A stretch of DNA of 64,000 nt from Acanthochlamys bracteata (Eukaryota > Streptophyta > Magnoliopsida > Pandanales > Velloziaceae), in contig CM034130.1 of assembly GCA_019914995.1 (NCBI GenBank), positions 8,370,001 through 8,434,000 of the forward strand, in the 5' to 3' direction. Both the position numbers and the translations under genes were made by a program. Of this stretch, positions 36,011 to 49,623 are shown one piece after another; the first letter of the stretch is position 1, and every line of letters starts with the position of its first letter. The notes below the pieces were generated by a model. The model did no database searches. It was not told where the DNA came from and saw only the letters and a list, made by a program, of their open reading frames with translations.

Positions 36011-37027
36011 TGTTGGACCTTCCATTCAGGTCCCTCTCTCTCTCTCTTTTGTGGACGCACCCAAGCAAGTTGCACATGCAAATCATGCACACAATTTGCT
36101 CTCACACAATATGTATATTTGAATCAAAACTGATAGATCTGCATACTATGTATCGTTTCGGTCAGGGAAATTGCAAGCGTTTCATTTTGTTTTTCAAAAA
36201 AATTGTCGCTGCCGTTTCTAGATTGGCATCAGCTTTTCAAAAAAATTGTTGCTGCCGTTTCTAGATTGGCATCAGCTTTTATAGTTAATCTAACTCATTT
36301 CTTCTGCAAGCTGTTTTCAGGTCGTGTAGAGCTGTATCCTCTACGTCAAGAGAAACTATCTTCCATCGAATTCAGTGGATGGTCACCTCAGGCTGTTGTA
36401 GATATTTGCTTTCTCTAAGCTTCTGGGAAGCAGAAAAAATAGGCATCTGTTTTGGCTCTGTGCAGATAACCTTTTACTGCCTTATATGTTGTCTAGGCAA
36501 TAGTTTAGAAACTGAACATGTGAATTGCCACCCTTATTGTTCTTGTAGTACCTCAAATCAATTTATGATTATTGAATTGTTATCCATGCTTTGAAGTACA
36601 AAGACTGGAAAACTTAAAACAGCAGATCCGAGTTAAGAATTTGATAAAATTTATAGCCAAGAAGTACGAACTGATCGCAAACCTACTATAACACCCCCTT
36701 CAAAGTGAAAATATTTGTCGAATAAAACGCTGAAAATCTATTTAGCAAAAAATTTCAACCAGAACATACTTGTTGAATAAATAGCTTCAAAGAATTCTTT
36801 GTTTCAATAGTACAAAACCAAGCACGCCAACGTCCAGATACCCAACTCGGTACGTAACCATATTACACATATGTCCTGTCAAGATTTCCAGATATTAATG
36901 AACAAGGAAAATGGGAAGATAATTAATTACAGCATGAGCTCCTAGGTACACCTATCCGTAAAACAAAAGTTTATGTGTACAAACATATGTACAAGGTAAT
37001 GCAGACATGAAGTTCTTGCACTATTCC
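36011..37027. other. 3' regions of two convergent genes
   Basis: The first 600 bases are likely 3' untranslated sequence of the small cell-cycle-like gene and hold a 43-bp tandem duplication and a CT tract at 36031-36047. The remainder runs into the 3' end of BRF1 on the other strand. No further gene seen. Confidence 0.5.
36195..36280. repeat. 43-bp tandem duplication in a 3' untranslated region
   Basis: Two nearly identical 43-bp units (36195-36237 and 36238-36280), with one C/T difference, directly abutting. Each contains GCTGCCGTTTCTAGATTGGC. Confidence 0.93.
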
Positions 37028-40000
37028 TCACAAAACGAACTCATCTTCATTTGTATAGTCCTCAACCCCATCTCGGTAATAATCATCATACTTATATTCC
37101 CCAGACCCGTCATTGTCATTGAATGTACCAAAATTGTCTTCTTCATCTACCTCTTGCGTATCAAATTCATGGGCATTTTCATTTACTTCATGGTTGGCTT
37201 CAGCATCACCTGTGTCAGACTTGGTCCGCTGTTTCTTGTTATCAACTTTTGACTGTGAAGTATGCATCACATTCAGCTCAACAAGAGATCATATTAAGGC
37301 ATATATAAGTTGAAAGAAGGAAATATTTTCCTTTCTATTCAAGGGACTTGATAATAGAACTTGCAATTTCCTCATAATTTCAGTTGTACATAATAACTTC
37401 ACAACATGATTTTAGTTAAAGGGTTCAAGAAAATTGGAGAAGTGCTAGAGCTTATTACATGTTCCAGATGGATTACAAGTAGAAGCCGTCTTTATTCAGG
37501 TTATCAGCTACCACTAAAGTTGCAAGGACGATACACTATATTGAAACTCATCACTCTCACAAATGAATTACAAAAAATGTACCTTTCTACTGAACTATCC
37601 AGTTTTACAATTATGATGGATTTTGAACAAAGTACAACTTAGTGGCATTAATTCTATATTAGTTTTGCTTTGAAGCCTTATTCAAATATTTGGTATATCT
37701 ATACTCATGTTTGAATATAAATTTAGCTCAGCGTTTCAAAGGTAGAGAAGAGTGGCAAAGGCCTATCACTTACTAAACGTTAATTTGTAGTTCACCTATT
37801 TGCTCTTCCTTTTACCAGGGAAAGCTGAAGCAAAACTAAAAGTTGCACAAACAAAAAATTGAGTAATGAATATGCAACTCAAAATCCATAGTAGATCCGA
37901 AGGGACTGACAACTCATAATTTTAGGGAGCAAAAGAAACCAACTTATAAATCTAATAGCATACGAGTATACTATGAACCAAAATAGCATATGTTCTGTTA
38001 TCATCAGTGTGGTGATAAAATTTTGATGCCTTTAACAGATTAGTTTAAGATACATTAGAGTTCATAGAATAATCTGTTTGATTGAAGGGAAAGCAGCACA
38101 GTAAAGATAAGAGTAGACATACAGTATATAGTTGACTTAATGCTTCTTGGTTCACTCTTGAACTGAAGGCCTGCAATCAATCCATGTGCAATAAAGTGAC
38201 AGAGATTTAGTTATCCCATAAGAGCAACAGCAGGCCAAAAAGCAAGCCTCAACTATAAGTTATTTCAGTGTCATCATTAAGATAGCAGAATTACTGAACT
38301 CGCAACATAAATTTCCACTAGACTTTAAATAAACCACTTCTAGAGCTTTACCTTGCGCTTAAGCATTTGACGGGTTGCTTCAAGAGCAGAATCAGCAGGA
38401 ACTCTGTTCTTATCTTCTTCTTGACGCTTTTGCCTCCTATCCTGTATTCATTCACAAGAATAAAAGCCAGTCTAAGGTTTGCCAGGCCAAGCCACTTATA
38501 AAGTTGTATATCCAGGTAGCCTAAGTAGTGATATTTTTGGTTTACCTTTCTGGACTTGGCTAAAGCAGCAGCAGTTGCAGCAGCAAGTTCTTGGGCTGCA
38601 CGAACATCATCTGAGCAGTTCTGCTGGGCCTCCATTTCTGCTGCTTCTGCAGCTTCTTTGGCTGCTTGTTCCTGGCACATGTATATGCATAAATATATAG
38701 AATGAATTACTAATTAACTAACAGTAATCATATAACTAAGACGACACCACAGATTACCTCAAGATATTCTTTGTTCATTTTTTCCCATATAGCCTTTTTA
38801 TATTGTTTCTCTGTCTCATCAGCAAGGATGTAGATATCAACCTGACAAACATCAAGCAGCATGTGGTCACAGAGATCAGTTATATTATGAAGGATTGAAA
38901 CGAAAACAAAGTAGAGGTATGTAGGCATACTGAAGGTGGAACATAGCCCACACTAATGTCTCCAACATAAATACGAAAAGCAAATATAGTCCATTTGTAA
39001 CATGAGCATACATAACTGAGGTACTTTGGAGAAAGAAAACTGCTAAGCACTAGCACTTTATACAAAAACTATGACAGCTTACAAAACCTCAGTATCGTCA
39101 ATATCCGAAAAATTTTCTGATTCACCAGCTGCCTTGTAACTGGAACTCTTTGAGCCACAAAAAGTTGATTTAGCAGCTTCCCAATTTCCTGAAGAAGTTA
39201 AGATAATAATCAGATTCAGTAAAGAGTGGCCCTTTAGCTTAAGGACCAAGGTTAAACTAAAAATATGTGTCTCACGACCCTCACCATTTGAAAGTGTCGA
39301 ATAAGTATCACAACTATTTTTGGTAAAAAGCTCTCCATTTGTTCCATCCTGGGACAAGATAAAATATAATTGATAACAAACATTAAAAGACTTCACCTTC
39401 CACATTGTATTTTAACCTCGCCACACCGACATAAGCAACTGAGAAGGAGAGAATAAAAAAAAATATTTCTAATTGTCATAATTTTTGAACTACAAAACAG
39501 ATTTTTGATATATGTTCCTAGAATTAATCAATTAAAAAACCCTTGCATGTTCGATAAAAAATTCTTCGTAGAATTAAAGAAACACTTGCATGTTCAGAAA
39601 AATATTCTTCTTACGAACCATAGCATCAAAAGCCTACCAGGATCCTTTACTATGGAAACAAATCCAGAAGTTTTATTGTATAAGCAGCTAGCAGCAGCAG
39701 TTCTGGTAGCTACAGAAAGGAATTTCTAGCAGATTGTTTTCCTTGTTCAACTTCACTACTGCCTAATTTCCCACATTAATATAACTGTAGTTCCGAGTAT
39801 ACTATGTGAGGATCCTTTACAGTAGTGAAACATATTTAGAAGCTTTATAGTATATAAAATTAGCTAAAAGGATTCTGCTAGATACAGAAGTCTTAGAATT
39901 TCCTCAGTGCTTATCAACAGCAGAAAAGTATATTTAGAGGTTGCAAAACCATCATTGTTTGTTCCTTTCATATCCTGCCCGGATGTCAGTTGAAACTATC

Positions 40001-43000
40001 TTTGGATCTAATCCACGGGACCAACTGGAGGTAATCAGTGTCAAGGGCTGGAGCTATATAGTATGATCTACAGGGCAATAATGAGAGAGCATCGTCTTTA
40101 ATAATATGAATACCAGCTAGATCTCAATGTATAAGTGCACAGCATACTAAATCAATAAGACAACATTTAAATTTAATTATCCCCGGTAAATCTAAGCGGT
40201 TTCACATTCACCTAATGGTTGTTATTCAGATTAAGATAGTTTGTTCAGACAAGTGAATAGAGAACACTATAATTGGGCACGTGACTTACACATGATAAAA
40301 TGAGGTTGGTAAACAGAATTCATGACACTTTGCTCATTGAAGGTTTATGAGATACATAAAATGCAAGGAAAAGAGATGCAGATGGGTACTCACTACTCAT
40401 AGTAATGATTGAGGCAGAATGATAATGTAAATGAATCACACATATGGAGTAAAAAGGAACTACACCAAAATACTGCAAAACCAGTATATGACTTATGAAG
40501 TATAACTCACACTTCTAGAACTCGGCTCCTGTGGATTAGATTGAGAATTAGGTCTAGATTTTCTCATCCTTTCTTCTGCCTTTGCCAGTTCCATTCTGCA
40601 CCTTTCAGCATGCTGAAATGCAGGAGGTTCAAGTCCTTCTTCAAGTCCGCCAATGAATTTCATGAACTGCACAATCAATAGCTCAAGAAAATAGCAACAA
40701 TTTATGTAACAACTAAAGTGGATACAGTTGCTACCTCTTCAAAGCATTCCTTGCAATAGCTATACTTTTCAAAATCAATATCTCGATTAGGGTGTCCACA
40801 CTGAGTTTTACATGGTTTTCTAATATCTCTATCTTTATCCATATTGCCAAACTCACTGGCCTTCGACAGGAGCTCATCGACCTGAAAATGCAAGAAAGTA
40901 ACATTAGTATTAAATCAGGGTTTCTATACCAGAAAAAGAGGACTGACTACAAAAAATCACAACCAAGAGAAAATTTACTAAATGTGTAAAATAGACTATT
41001 TCGAATTAGGCATGCATAACCGAAACCAGCGAATAAATACAATCACCAAAACATGTTATACACCTAATGCAGAACAAGGATAGAGGAAATCAAGTGACAG
41101 GAAGAACCAAGGAGAAACCAGAAAAAAGAGATGGAAAACACCACAAAGTCAACTTATAAGCCAAGTAATTAACTCTTTATTCACCCAGAAAAAAGAGATG
41201 GAAAAACACCACAAAGTCAACTTATAAGCCAAGTAATAACTCTATTATTCAACAATAGAAAATTTGAACTCCGTCACAAGCAGTTAGTAAATACTGACAG
41301 ATCTCAACTGATAACTGTTACTAAATGAGTACGTCTAAGAACTCTTCACAAACAGAGTTTTCAACTACAAAAAAACTTCAGAACATCTAAAACTCTCTAC
41401 TGAAATAACAAAACTAGAACTCCTATAACTTCAACGATATTTTAAATCTTCTTTCTTCATCAACTATAGCCAAAAGTAATTGCAAATAAGCCAGCTGATT
41501 AGGGTTATCATCCCCTACTTACAAGGAAATATATATTTAGAAAGGAATAAGCTACTGACGTCATTCGTTACAAGTTATAAACTAAGTCTAATTACTCAAG
41601 CTTGTTACTGCTGCTTGTAACCAATTATAGACATACTTCAAATACTAGAATCGCAAAGAAAATAATATTAAACTGAAGCTAAAGTCTGAAAAAGATGACG
41701 CATCAAAGTGGAAAATGCAACAAATGACATGCATCATAATGTCATCATCACTTTTCATTTGGAGTTTATGACATGAATTTCGATGGTCACCCCGACTCTT
41801 CTGAATTAACGTGGAATGAAATCACAAGGCTAAAGACTTATAATTCATAGCATTGCCCTCAAAGAGCATAGAAGTACATCATTTCTTCTGCAGAACTAGT
41901 CAAAGATAATATGTTTTGAACTAGAAGACTACCGTCAAGCCGCCTGAATCAGTATTTTCAAACTCCATCAATCTCTTCGTCAAAGTTGCTTCACAAACAT
42001 GAACAACGGCAACCTGATAAAATTTGAACAAATGTCAGTAGGATTATCTAAAGAAAACATAATGAAACTCTAAAGTATGCATTTGAAAGGCCCTATCAAG
42101 CTAGATGCAAACAATTTTCAGTATATTACATAAGACAGGGGAAAAGATATTGACCTCTGTCAGAATATTATATATAACTTTTGTAGTCATCTATTTCTTA
42201 ATTTTTTAAGATAAAGGTTACTACATGATATTAGCCAAAGGATCACGCATATCATGTTTTGTAAAAACCTTATTTATTGGAGTGCTTTGACACCATAGTA
42301 GCAAATCCCTTCCGCTAAAAATTTAAGCAGATAGACTGAGAAATATGAGCTCCAAAATATAATGTATACTAAAAGCTTAATACTAAAACATATAATGCAT
42401 TATCATATAATGCTATTTTATCTACCTCTACTAAATAAAATGTTTGCTCTTGCCTTTATAGTTTCAAAATACTCATTTTGTTATCCACTTTTGCCTCTTA
42501 TTTTTAACAATGTATATGTAAGGCGTTATGCATTATCTTTTAATTTTTAAGTCTTCTGATTGTGTAGTTCATCTCTTTAAACTCAACATAAGTATAACTA
42601 AGATAATTATCAATTTAATTACTTACTAAATAAGTTATTATTATCTAAAGTTTTTGTTTTTTCATCTCAGTGCCGCACCAATGAACTCTAGCACTCTGGC
42701 AGCGGCCACACGAAAAATTCAACATGTCAATCAACCTATTGATTCATTAATCGACCTAAATCAAGCATCTTAAATTTCCTTCAATCAACTTTGATCGACG
42801 TTACTAGAATTTCAATGTGAAGCTTAGTAGCATCAATTCATTATCCGCTTCAATCACTCAAAAAGTGATAAGGATAATCTCCTAGCAATTTCAGTTCATC
42901 AAGCCACTATCTCACATTATTGACAACATAAGATTAGTGAACAGCATATTGATTGCCCAACTGAAGATCTCAAATGGACTGGATCTAGGTGAAACATTAC

Positions 43001-45461
43001 CCAAGATGAAGTTGAGACAATACCAAGGAGCAGTAGAAGACCAACATACTATGGAGCCATTGCCGTCATGCACAGCAATTCTTCAACTAACCAAATTGAT
43101 AAAAATAAAATGAGGAAGCAAGATCATGAAAATGCCTTGAAGAGAACTTACGATATCAGACTTCGAACAGTTAAGTCCATGAGAAAGTGCAGCAATATAC
43201 AATGCCGCTCCACATAGGCCACTAGGCTTTCTGCCAGTCTATATGATAATTGCAAGCCAACATTAACTCCAAAGAAGAAACTCTCTCCCAACTTCAAAAG
43301 CCAAAATTTGCTGCAATATTAATTAATGATTTAAGAAAGAAAATTTACTTGCATCCAATCTCGCTTCATGCTAGCAACAATCTGGAGAGCTGTAGTCGAA
43401 ACTTCAGGGTATCTGTTACCCAACAGGCCTGTACATCATAAAATTTAGTTTTCAAACTCAAGGTGCGACACATAAAGAAAAAGGAATATTTACAAAATCA
43501 AGGACTCCTCCAGCGATACTGTGACTACAATATACATAGAAATATCCTACATGTATTTAAGGTTCATAGGCATGTGTCTCCCAGATTACTAATCCGATCT
43601 GGGTAATCTTGTTTGACTCCTTGATTGAGTTATTAATCCTTAACTTGGTCATATTTATTTGGTTCCTTGGATACTCGCATCTCCTTTCTTCCTCATTTTG
43701 AAATCAAGCCTCACATAAAAATAAATAAATAAAATAAATGAAAAGCATAATATGGATTTTTTTCAGTATAACAGGGTTGAGCAGTATTGGAGTGTAGCAG
43801 TTGATGCTAAAATAATAGAAGCTGCTCCCCAGTTATTGGAGTGTAGCAGTTTTTTACCAAAAAAGTGGACGAAGTGGCTGTTTCAGCCAGTTTAACCAGG
43901 AACTGGACCAAAGCCCAGTTCAGTTCAGACCAAAGTTGAAAAAGTTTCACAATCATTAAAACCAACTTATATAAAACAGGAAAGCACAGATATGGTCCAG
44001 GTCCATTACTATGATGTAATGTGAAAGAAAATCAGTACAACACCTATAATACGAACCTGTTGCAGCACCAAATAAGGCATCGTAACCGTCTAACGAAACC
44101 AAGAATTAACAACACATAACTTGTCTGAATATCTTAACAACTTGTTTTAAGAAGGGATATTAAAACAGCTAACCAAATGCAAATTAACTTTGACCAAACT
44201 AGTACCATCTTACCATTAAACTGGCCATCCCTCAGAATGAGGAAGCGACCAATTCACTATCCAATCCAGGTTTTAATACACTAGTGTATAATACCCTCAT
44301 TGTACAAAAATGGCAGTGAGATCAATGCCTATGATTCCTAATTCCAATATTTGAGACAAAACAACCGGATTGGATAAGCACTTTTTTACTCTCCACAGGA
44401 AAAAATAAAAAATAAAAACTTGCAATATAAATCATCGTTTCAGACAAATAAATATGAGAAACACTATACGTCAATGTCATTTTCAGCCTTCACCTGACCA
44501 AGATTGAGTATTTCTCTAATATGCCCATCTATTTTGTCATGAACTTTAAGAGATTTTTCAATCTAAATACGTTTATGTCTTTCTGTTTCATGGTTTAAGA
44601 CGAAAGAAAGTTGTTTATTTAATTATTGTTAATATTAGTTATTGGTATTTGATAGTAGGGATGATAAGAAAAGGGGAAAAACAAAAACAGAAAATATCTT
44701 AAACAAGTAAAACAGATAGAATAAAAAGAGCAATTTATGAACTTCCAATTTTTCAAATGGCATTTTTAGTGGTAGAATGAACTGTGTGGCTAAAAGCCAC
44801 AGAAACCTTTGCTTTGTCAAGGCCATTTTGGCTTGACTTCCCAATAAATATTACTTAGTTATGACAAATAAACCAACATAATGTTCACTTCTAATTTTAT
44901 CGCATTCAACTCTACAAGCCTTAAAATTTAAAGTTTAAATTTCAAAAACCATTTGGAAAGATTTCAACCAAATTCAATCAACTGAAGACATATACACCGT
45001 TTTGCACCCAAGCTGACTATATGAAAAGCTTTAGGGAATACCAGGTACATGCGCATGTACCCAGCTAATCCATGCGCTCATTCTAGGGTTACAGATGGAG
45101 GCACAGGGTATATGAAAGATTATAAAAAGTCAAACCAGTTGAAATCAGATGAAGAGAAGTTTGAGAAACAAACAAAGGGTTTTTGGTAAAAGTAATTTGT
45201 AATCCTATGGAAAAGGATACGCATTCAATTTTGAAACAGAAAGATGAAGGATATTACTCTGCTTAAACCCGTCAATGAATAGGCTGGGATCCAGGATGTG
45301 ATGAACTATAGGATGTCCCAACAATGAAAGCGTCTTGCATAGCTGCAAGAATACAGCACCTAAAACATAACTGCAACACAAGGTCAAGAGATTAGGACAA
45401 CATTGAACAAATCACTATGTTGCACTAAGTTAGAAATAAAAAAGTTAAAGTTCCAGGTTAA

Positions 45462-45506
<45 letters not shown>

Positions 45507-48500
45507 AAGCTACTAATATAAGCATGTTAAAATTCTAAGAATTTTCCTTTTCAAATATAGAAATTGTTCTTTTATGAGAGAAATCCAGTATGTTGTTCTT
45601 ATCAATGTTTACTAGACCATGCTAAGAGTACAACGCTATGCTCTTTAATCCTCATTCCTCAACCATGTCTCTGATTGCGAACAAGCAAACTCAAAGGTTC
45701 CTCTCCTCACCCCTCCAACCAGATAATAAGTTCCTGCAGCCATGCAGCAGGCAATTTCTTGCTGTGCACTAGTGGCAGCATAACGGTGTTCCATATCCCT
45801 TTTTAATTTTTCAGATATTCTTTTTCATTTCTACTTGTTACTTTTTACTGTTCTTCAAAACAGGTTTTTGGCTTCACAATGTTGCAAGCATTAATGGAAA
45901 TTATCAAATAACAAATATTGATTAGTATTTTATACTCTGTAATTTAAACATCATGTACATTCTCCAAATTAATTTATAGAGAAAGTGGTTCATTAGTACA
46001 AACTTTAACAATAAATTTGACCTGAATATTTAAGAAAATAGAATTCACATTGAATAAAGGAAAGTTCAAAATAAAACCAAAAGAGATAGGAAAAAAGAGG
46101 AAAATTGAATATAGGGGATATGAAGTTCCTGCTGCCACATGACGGTAGAATTCTTGCTGCCCTGGCAGCAGGAAAATCCCTCTCTAACCTTCCCTCCTTT
46201 GTGCTTTTCTTCAAAGTATAGTCTGTCTTCAGAACATTCTTTAGAAGTTTAATTTCTCACCACAAACAAAGAAATTTTTTTGTCCTCTAGCATTAAAGAA
46301 TCCGAAAATTCATGAATTACTTTCTCCTATTGTCCCACTTTTGCTCTAGAGGCAAGGATCAATGGGACTTGTCATCGCCACACACTATTTCTACTTTAGT
46401 GCCTTTATCCTCCAAACTTGTTCTATGAAAATTGTGAATCAGTGTTTTGAAGTGTAGGAGTTAAGAGAAGGTCATGTGGGATTGTATAACTAAATAATGG
46501 AGATGGGAGCTGAAGGTGGGTAATGGTCATAGATGGTGAAAAACGAGGTGGGTTAAGTAATACTTTTCAAAAGTGAGGTAAAGTGACAATACCCCAAAAA
46601 TAACGTGCACAAAGTGAATTTCACTATCTATCTTTCTTTTTTATACTAAGCAATAAATGAACTTAGAACTTAGTAGAGGGACACACGCTACCTTTGACTT
46701 ATAGTGATAAGGAAAGCTGAGGTATGTTGCCTTCGATTACAGTATTTATATATAAGGATAAAAGCCTTTTATTCTTCGTTATAATTGATTGCATTGAGCT
46801 CAAATTACTGATGCATAATCCTCATGATTGAATGCCTTTGATCAAATGGATTATGCTGCCGCGTTAACTGCCATCTACTGATGTTTAAGTAGGGTGTGAC
46901 TGGTAGATATTATGCCCTATCACACCTATCGACTCGTCAGAGAGTCTACACCTAGAAATATCAAACTGCATTCAAAGAATGAAGTTTGATATTTCCATTG
47001 ACGAGGCAGAGATGTAATAAGGCCTAAATCCTACTATTGACATGGCTGAAAGGTAGCTTACGCACTACTTTAAAACGTATAAGATGTGTTAAAAATGGAA
47101 CAAAAAATCCATAGCAAACTGAAGGTTGCCGAATAAGCATAGTTTATAGCAAACAAAATTAGCACAAATAAAAAAAGCCCGTGACTATTACAAAGTTAAA
47201 TGTTAAATGTAATGAAGTTTTTAAAGATAAGGATATGAAGAGCACAACCAGCAAAGATATGGAGACATATTACAAAGTATTGCAAGAATTGAAAACAAAA
47301 GAATAAGAAAACAACTTACACATTTGTTTGCAAAGCATCTGAAAAGTCGATCAAAAGATAAGGTTCTGCCTTTTTGTCTGGTGCCCTAGAGTAGCACTAA
47401 AACAGAGTCATTTTTTCTCCATTAATTGATACATTTTAAATGATCAGATTTAGTTAGCCAATATTTTAACACCTTGAGCATTAGAAGGTAGAAAATAACA
47501 GACAAAACCACAAAGTATTACTGGAAGAATACATAACAAAAGAGGAAAGCAACTAACCATTCTAATATCAGATGCCTAAATTTCTACTAACATGTGCCAT
47601 CTCTTGAATATATTTCAAATTCCTAGCGGCATGGGGAGTTGCTTCTTAAACTTGATTAGACAGCCTCTTGTGTCCTCATCATTAAATTCGAATATCCAAG
47701 TTGGGCTCTATAAGGAGCAATTTAAAACCACCTGAGTGTTCAAGGCCAAATCCACTAGAATGGAGAATAAATACGGGTGTAAGGTTGTCTACCGGGACAA
47801 ACATTATTAAGTAGGATTCCTCATTTTAGACAAGAATCAAAAGTGGGCTGCAGTTGAATTTTATATATTTTAGGATTGATCAAAGTCAACAATGACTTCA
47901 TGATTTAGAACGTAAGAACGGCGTACTCCTTATAATACACGATATGAGATACGCACAATTTATGGTTATGCAAAATTAGAACAGTTCAAACAGCAACGTG
48001 GAAACTAAATGTAGGAAGATAAAGAATAATATGAAATTAAAGACAAGAACAAAGAGCTGAATACTAAATGGCCATGTGTCTCAGCAGCATTTGGCATTTG
48101 AAGCTATCAATGTCTGTTGTCTATGTCCTTTTGTTATGAAGAGCAAAGAGAAATCCATCTCATTTGAAGTAAATTTAGCAAAATATGATTTTTCATCATC
48201 TCAAATGCCATCCATTCAATGTTTGTCAATACTACTAATTTTTAGGACAATGTAAAGTAATAGATTAAAAACCAGTATCAAAATCTCTACTTCATCAAGA
48301 TAGAACCTAAAGCACATAGAGGATACATACAAATTAAGTTTAGAAATACAGGTAATATTACGTGGAATAAGTATGTGGAAAGTATCTTAATGTTACCTGC
48401 AAGCAATGTAGAGGCAGGCAGCAGCAACATGTGATAACCGGCGACCTCTTGTAAAACCCTTCTCAAATGCGATCTTCAATTGCAAAAGCAGATCAAAAGA

Positions 48501-49623
48501 ACAGATCCAGTTAGACGAAGCATAATTCAAGTTAAATATTACCTTATACAAGCGAATGGCTGCTTCTCCTATTTCCTCGCTCATGGATAGACGATCTCTT
48601 ATATCTCGTATTTCGCTTTCCCCTGAATATAAGCAATATGTTTAAGTGATAGAGGTGCATGCTCTAGCAAGCTACAGATGGACAAAAGAAGCATGCATGC
48701 GAAGAAATTGATGTGAAAAATACATAAAAAAGTTGTATTTATTTACATCTGACTAAGAAATTCGAGTAAGTTATTCTAAAGCTCTCCATTGTCTATCTGT
48801 TTGCTTGATGCAGTATTTCGGGTTTTTACACTAACCACTTATTTAAGTATCAATTTTGAGTTTCTGTAGGAGAAAGGATTGACTTGTTTGTGGTGCATCA
48901 ACCTTTAAACTATAGGCATCGTCAGTTATGAGTTAGAAGCCAAAGACACTCAGGGAAGATCAACATGCCAACGGGACAACGAAATTCACGAGCTGTGATG
49001 ACAACGATACAAAATCTGTGGTTTGTTTAACTAAGGGATGATAGAATTACTCATACAAACAGTAGAGACCAAAATCTTCTGTTAACTAGAGTATTACTTC
49101 AAGATACCTGCTTAACATTTACTAGGGAAAAATGTGGTTATAAACAAGTCACATAAATGAATCACCTCATCACTTTTACCTCTATGTATAGATCTCTCCC
49201 GGGAAAAGTCCGCATTCTCGCGACGATGGTCAACAATAGTTCCCAGAAGTCGTGCCTGCGGTGGAAAAACAATTAACGAATCATGCATGATGAAGACTAA
49301 GGAAAATAACAACAGAAACAGAAAATCATTGCAGTCGATGCTAATACGAACATGGCCGTTGCTGGTTTTCTCGAATTCGGGCCCGTTGAAATAGATATCT
49401 TCATCGAGAAGCTTCCCGCACTCCGCACAACACCTGATCAGTCGACCATACAAAGATTATCCTTGAACTTGAATTTTTTTAACATCAAATCAAAACCAAA
49501 AATAAAAATATAGCAGTTTAAAGTCTGAAAGAAGATTGAAGGTGAAAATTCTTACAAGAAGCCCTTATCGGGGTCCCTAATTGTTGGACAGAAATCGTTG
49601 CAGTGATTGCACCAGCTGCTCAT
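37028..49623 (-). CDS. BRF1: transcription factor IIIB 90-kDa subunit (BRF1)
   Basis: Nineteen coding exons, read from the right: 49623-49556, 49433-49352, 49255-49180, 48622-48543, 48473-48397, 47385-47320, 45370-45258, 43428-43349, 43238-43152, 42013-41933, 40881-40735, 40666-40511, 39348-39285, 39188-39088, 38841-38758, 38671-38546, 38441-38352, 38170-38123, 37252-37028; 616 aa. The N-terminal zinc ribbon is Cys5-X2-Cys8 and Cys25-X2-Cys28. Two cyclin-like repeats follow (about 80-160, GFTRGRRLSHVAAACLYIAC; about 190-270, [20 protein letters not shown]). The BRF-specific region FSDIDDTEVD and KKAIWEKMNKEYLEEQAAKE (about 417-462) binds TBP. The end is acidic. BRF1 joins TBP and BDP1 to place RNA polymerase III on tRNA and 5S genes. 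The second exon ends at a weak donor (GTTCGT), chosen because it alone keeps the frame. Several introns exceed 1 kb and contain repeats. Confidence 0.95.
41118..41251. repeat. 67-bp tandem duplication in a BRF1 intron
   Basis: Units at 41118-41184 and 41185-41251 share a block of some 50 bases starting CCAGAAAAAAGAGATGG with one or two indels, then diverge at their AT-rich ends. Confidence 0.88.
45462..45505. repeat. (CT)n microsatellite
   Basis: About 22 uninterrupted CT units inside the BRF1 intron between exons 47385-47320 and 45370-45258. Confidence 0.97.
45731..46174. mobile_element. foldback miniature element (MITE-like) in a BRF1 intron
   Basis: The left arm begins TTCCTGCAGCCATGCAGCAG. 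The reverse complement of the right arm begins TTCCTGCTGCCAGGGCAGCA. Both continue through a GTGGCAGCA block and then CATATCCC followed by a T-rich stretch, so the arms match imperfectly for more than 100 bases, flanking an AT-rich centre. No open frame is inside. Superfamily and target duplication could not be settled by eye. Confidence 0.6.
46955..46995. repeat. 19-bp stem, 3-base loop hairpin
   Basis: GAAATATCAAACTGCATTC, then AAA, then GAATGAAGTTTGATATTTC: 18 of 19 pairs match. It lies in the BRF1 intron downstream of the foldback element, with a looser flanking GACTCGTC / GACGAGG pairing outside it. Confidence 0.85.

Noticed and set aside
37007..37313. Open frames on the + strand over the BRF1 last exon
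   Set aside because: They are complements of the acidic Asp/Glu-rich BRF1 C-terminus.
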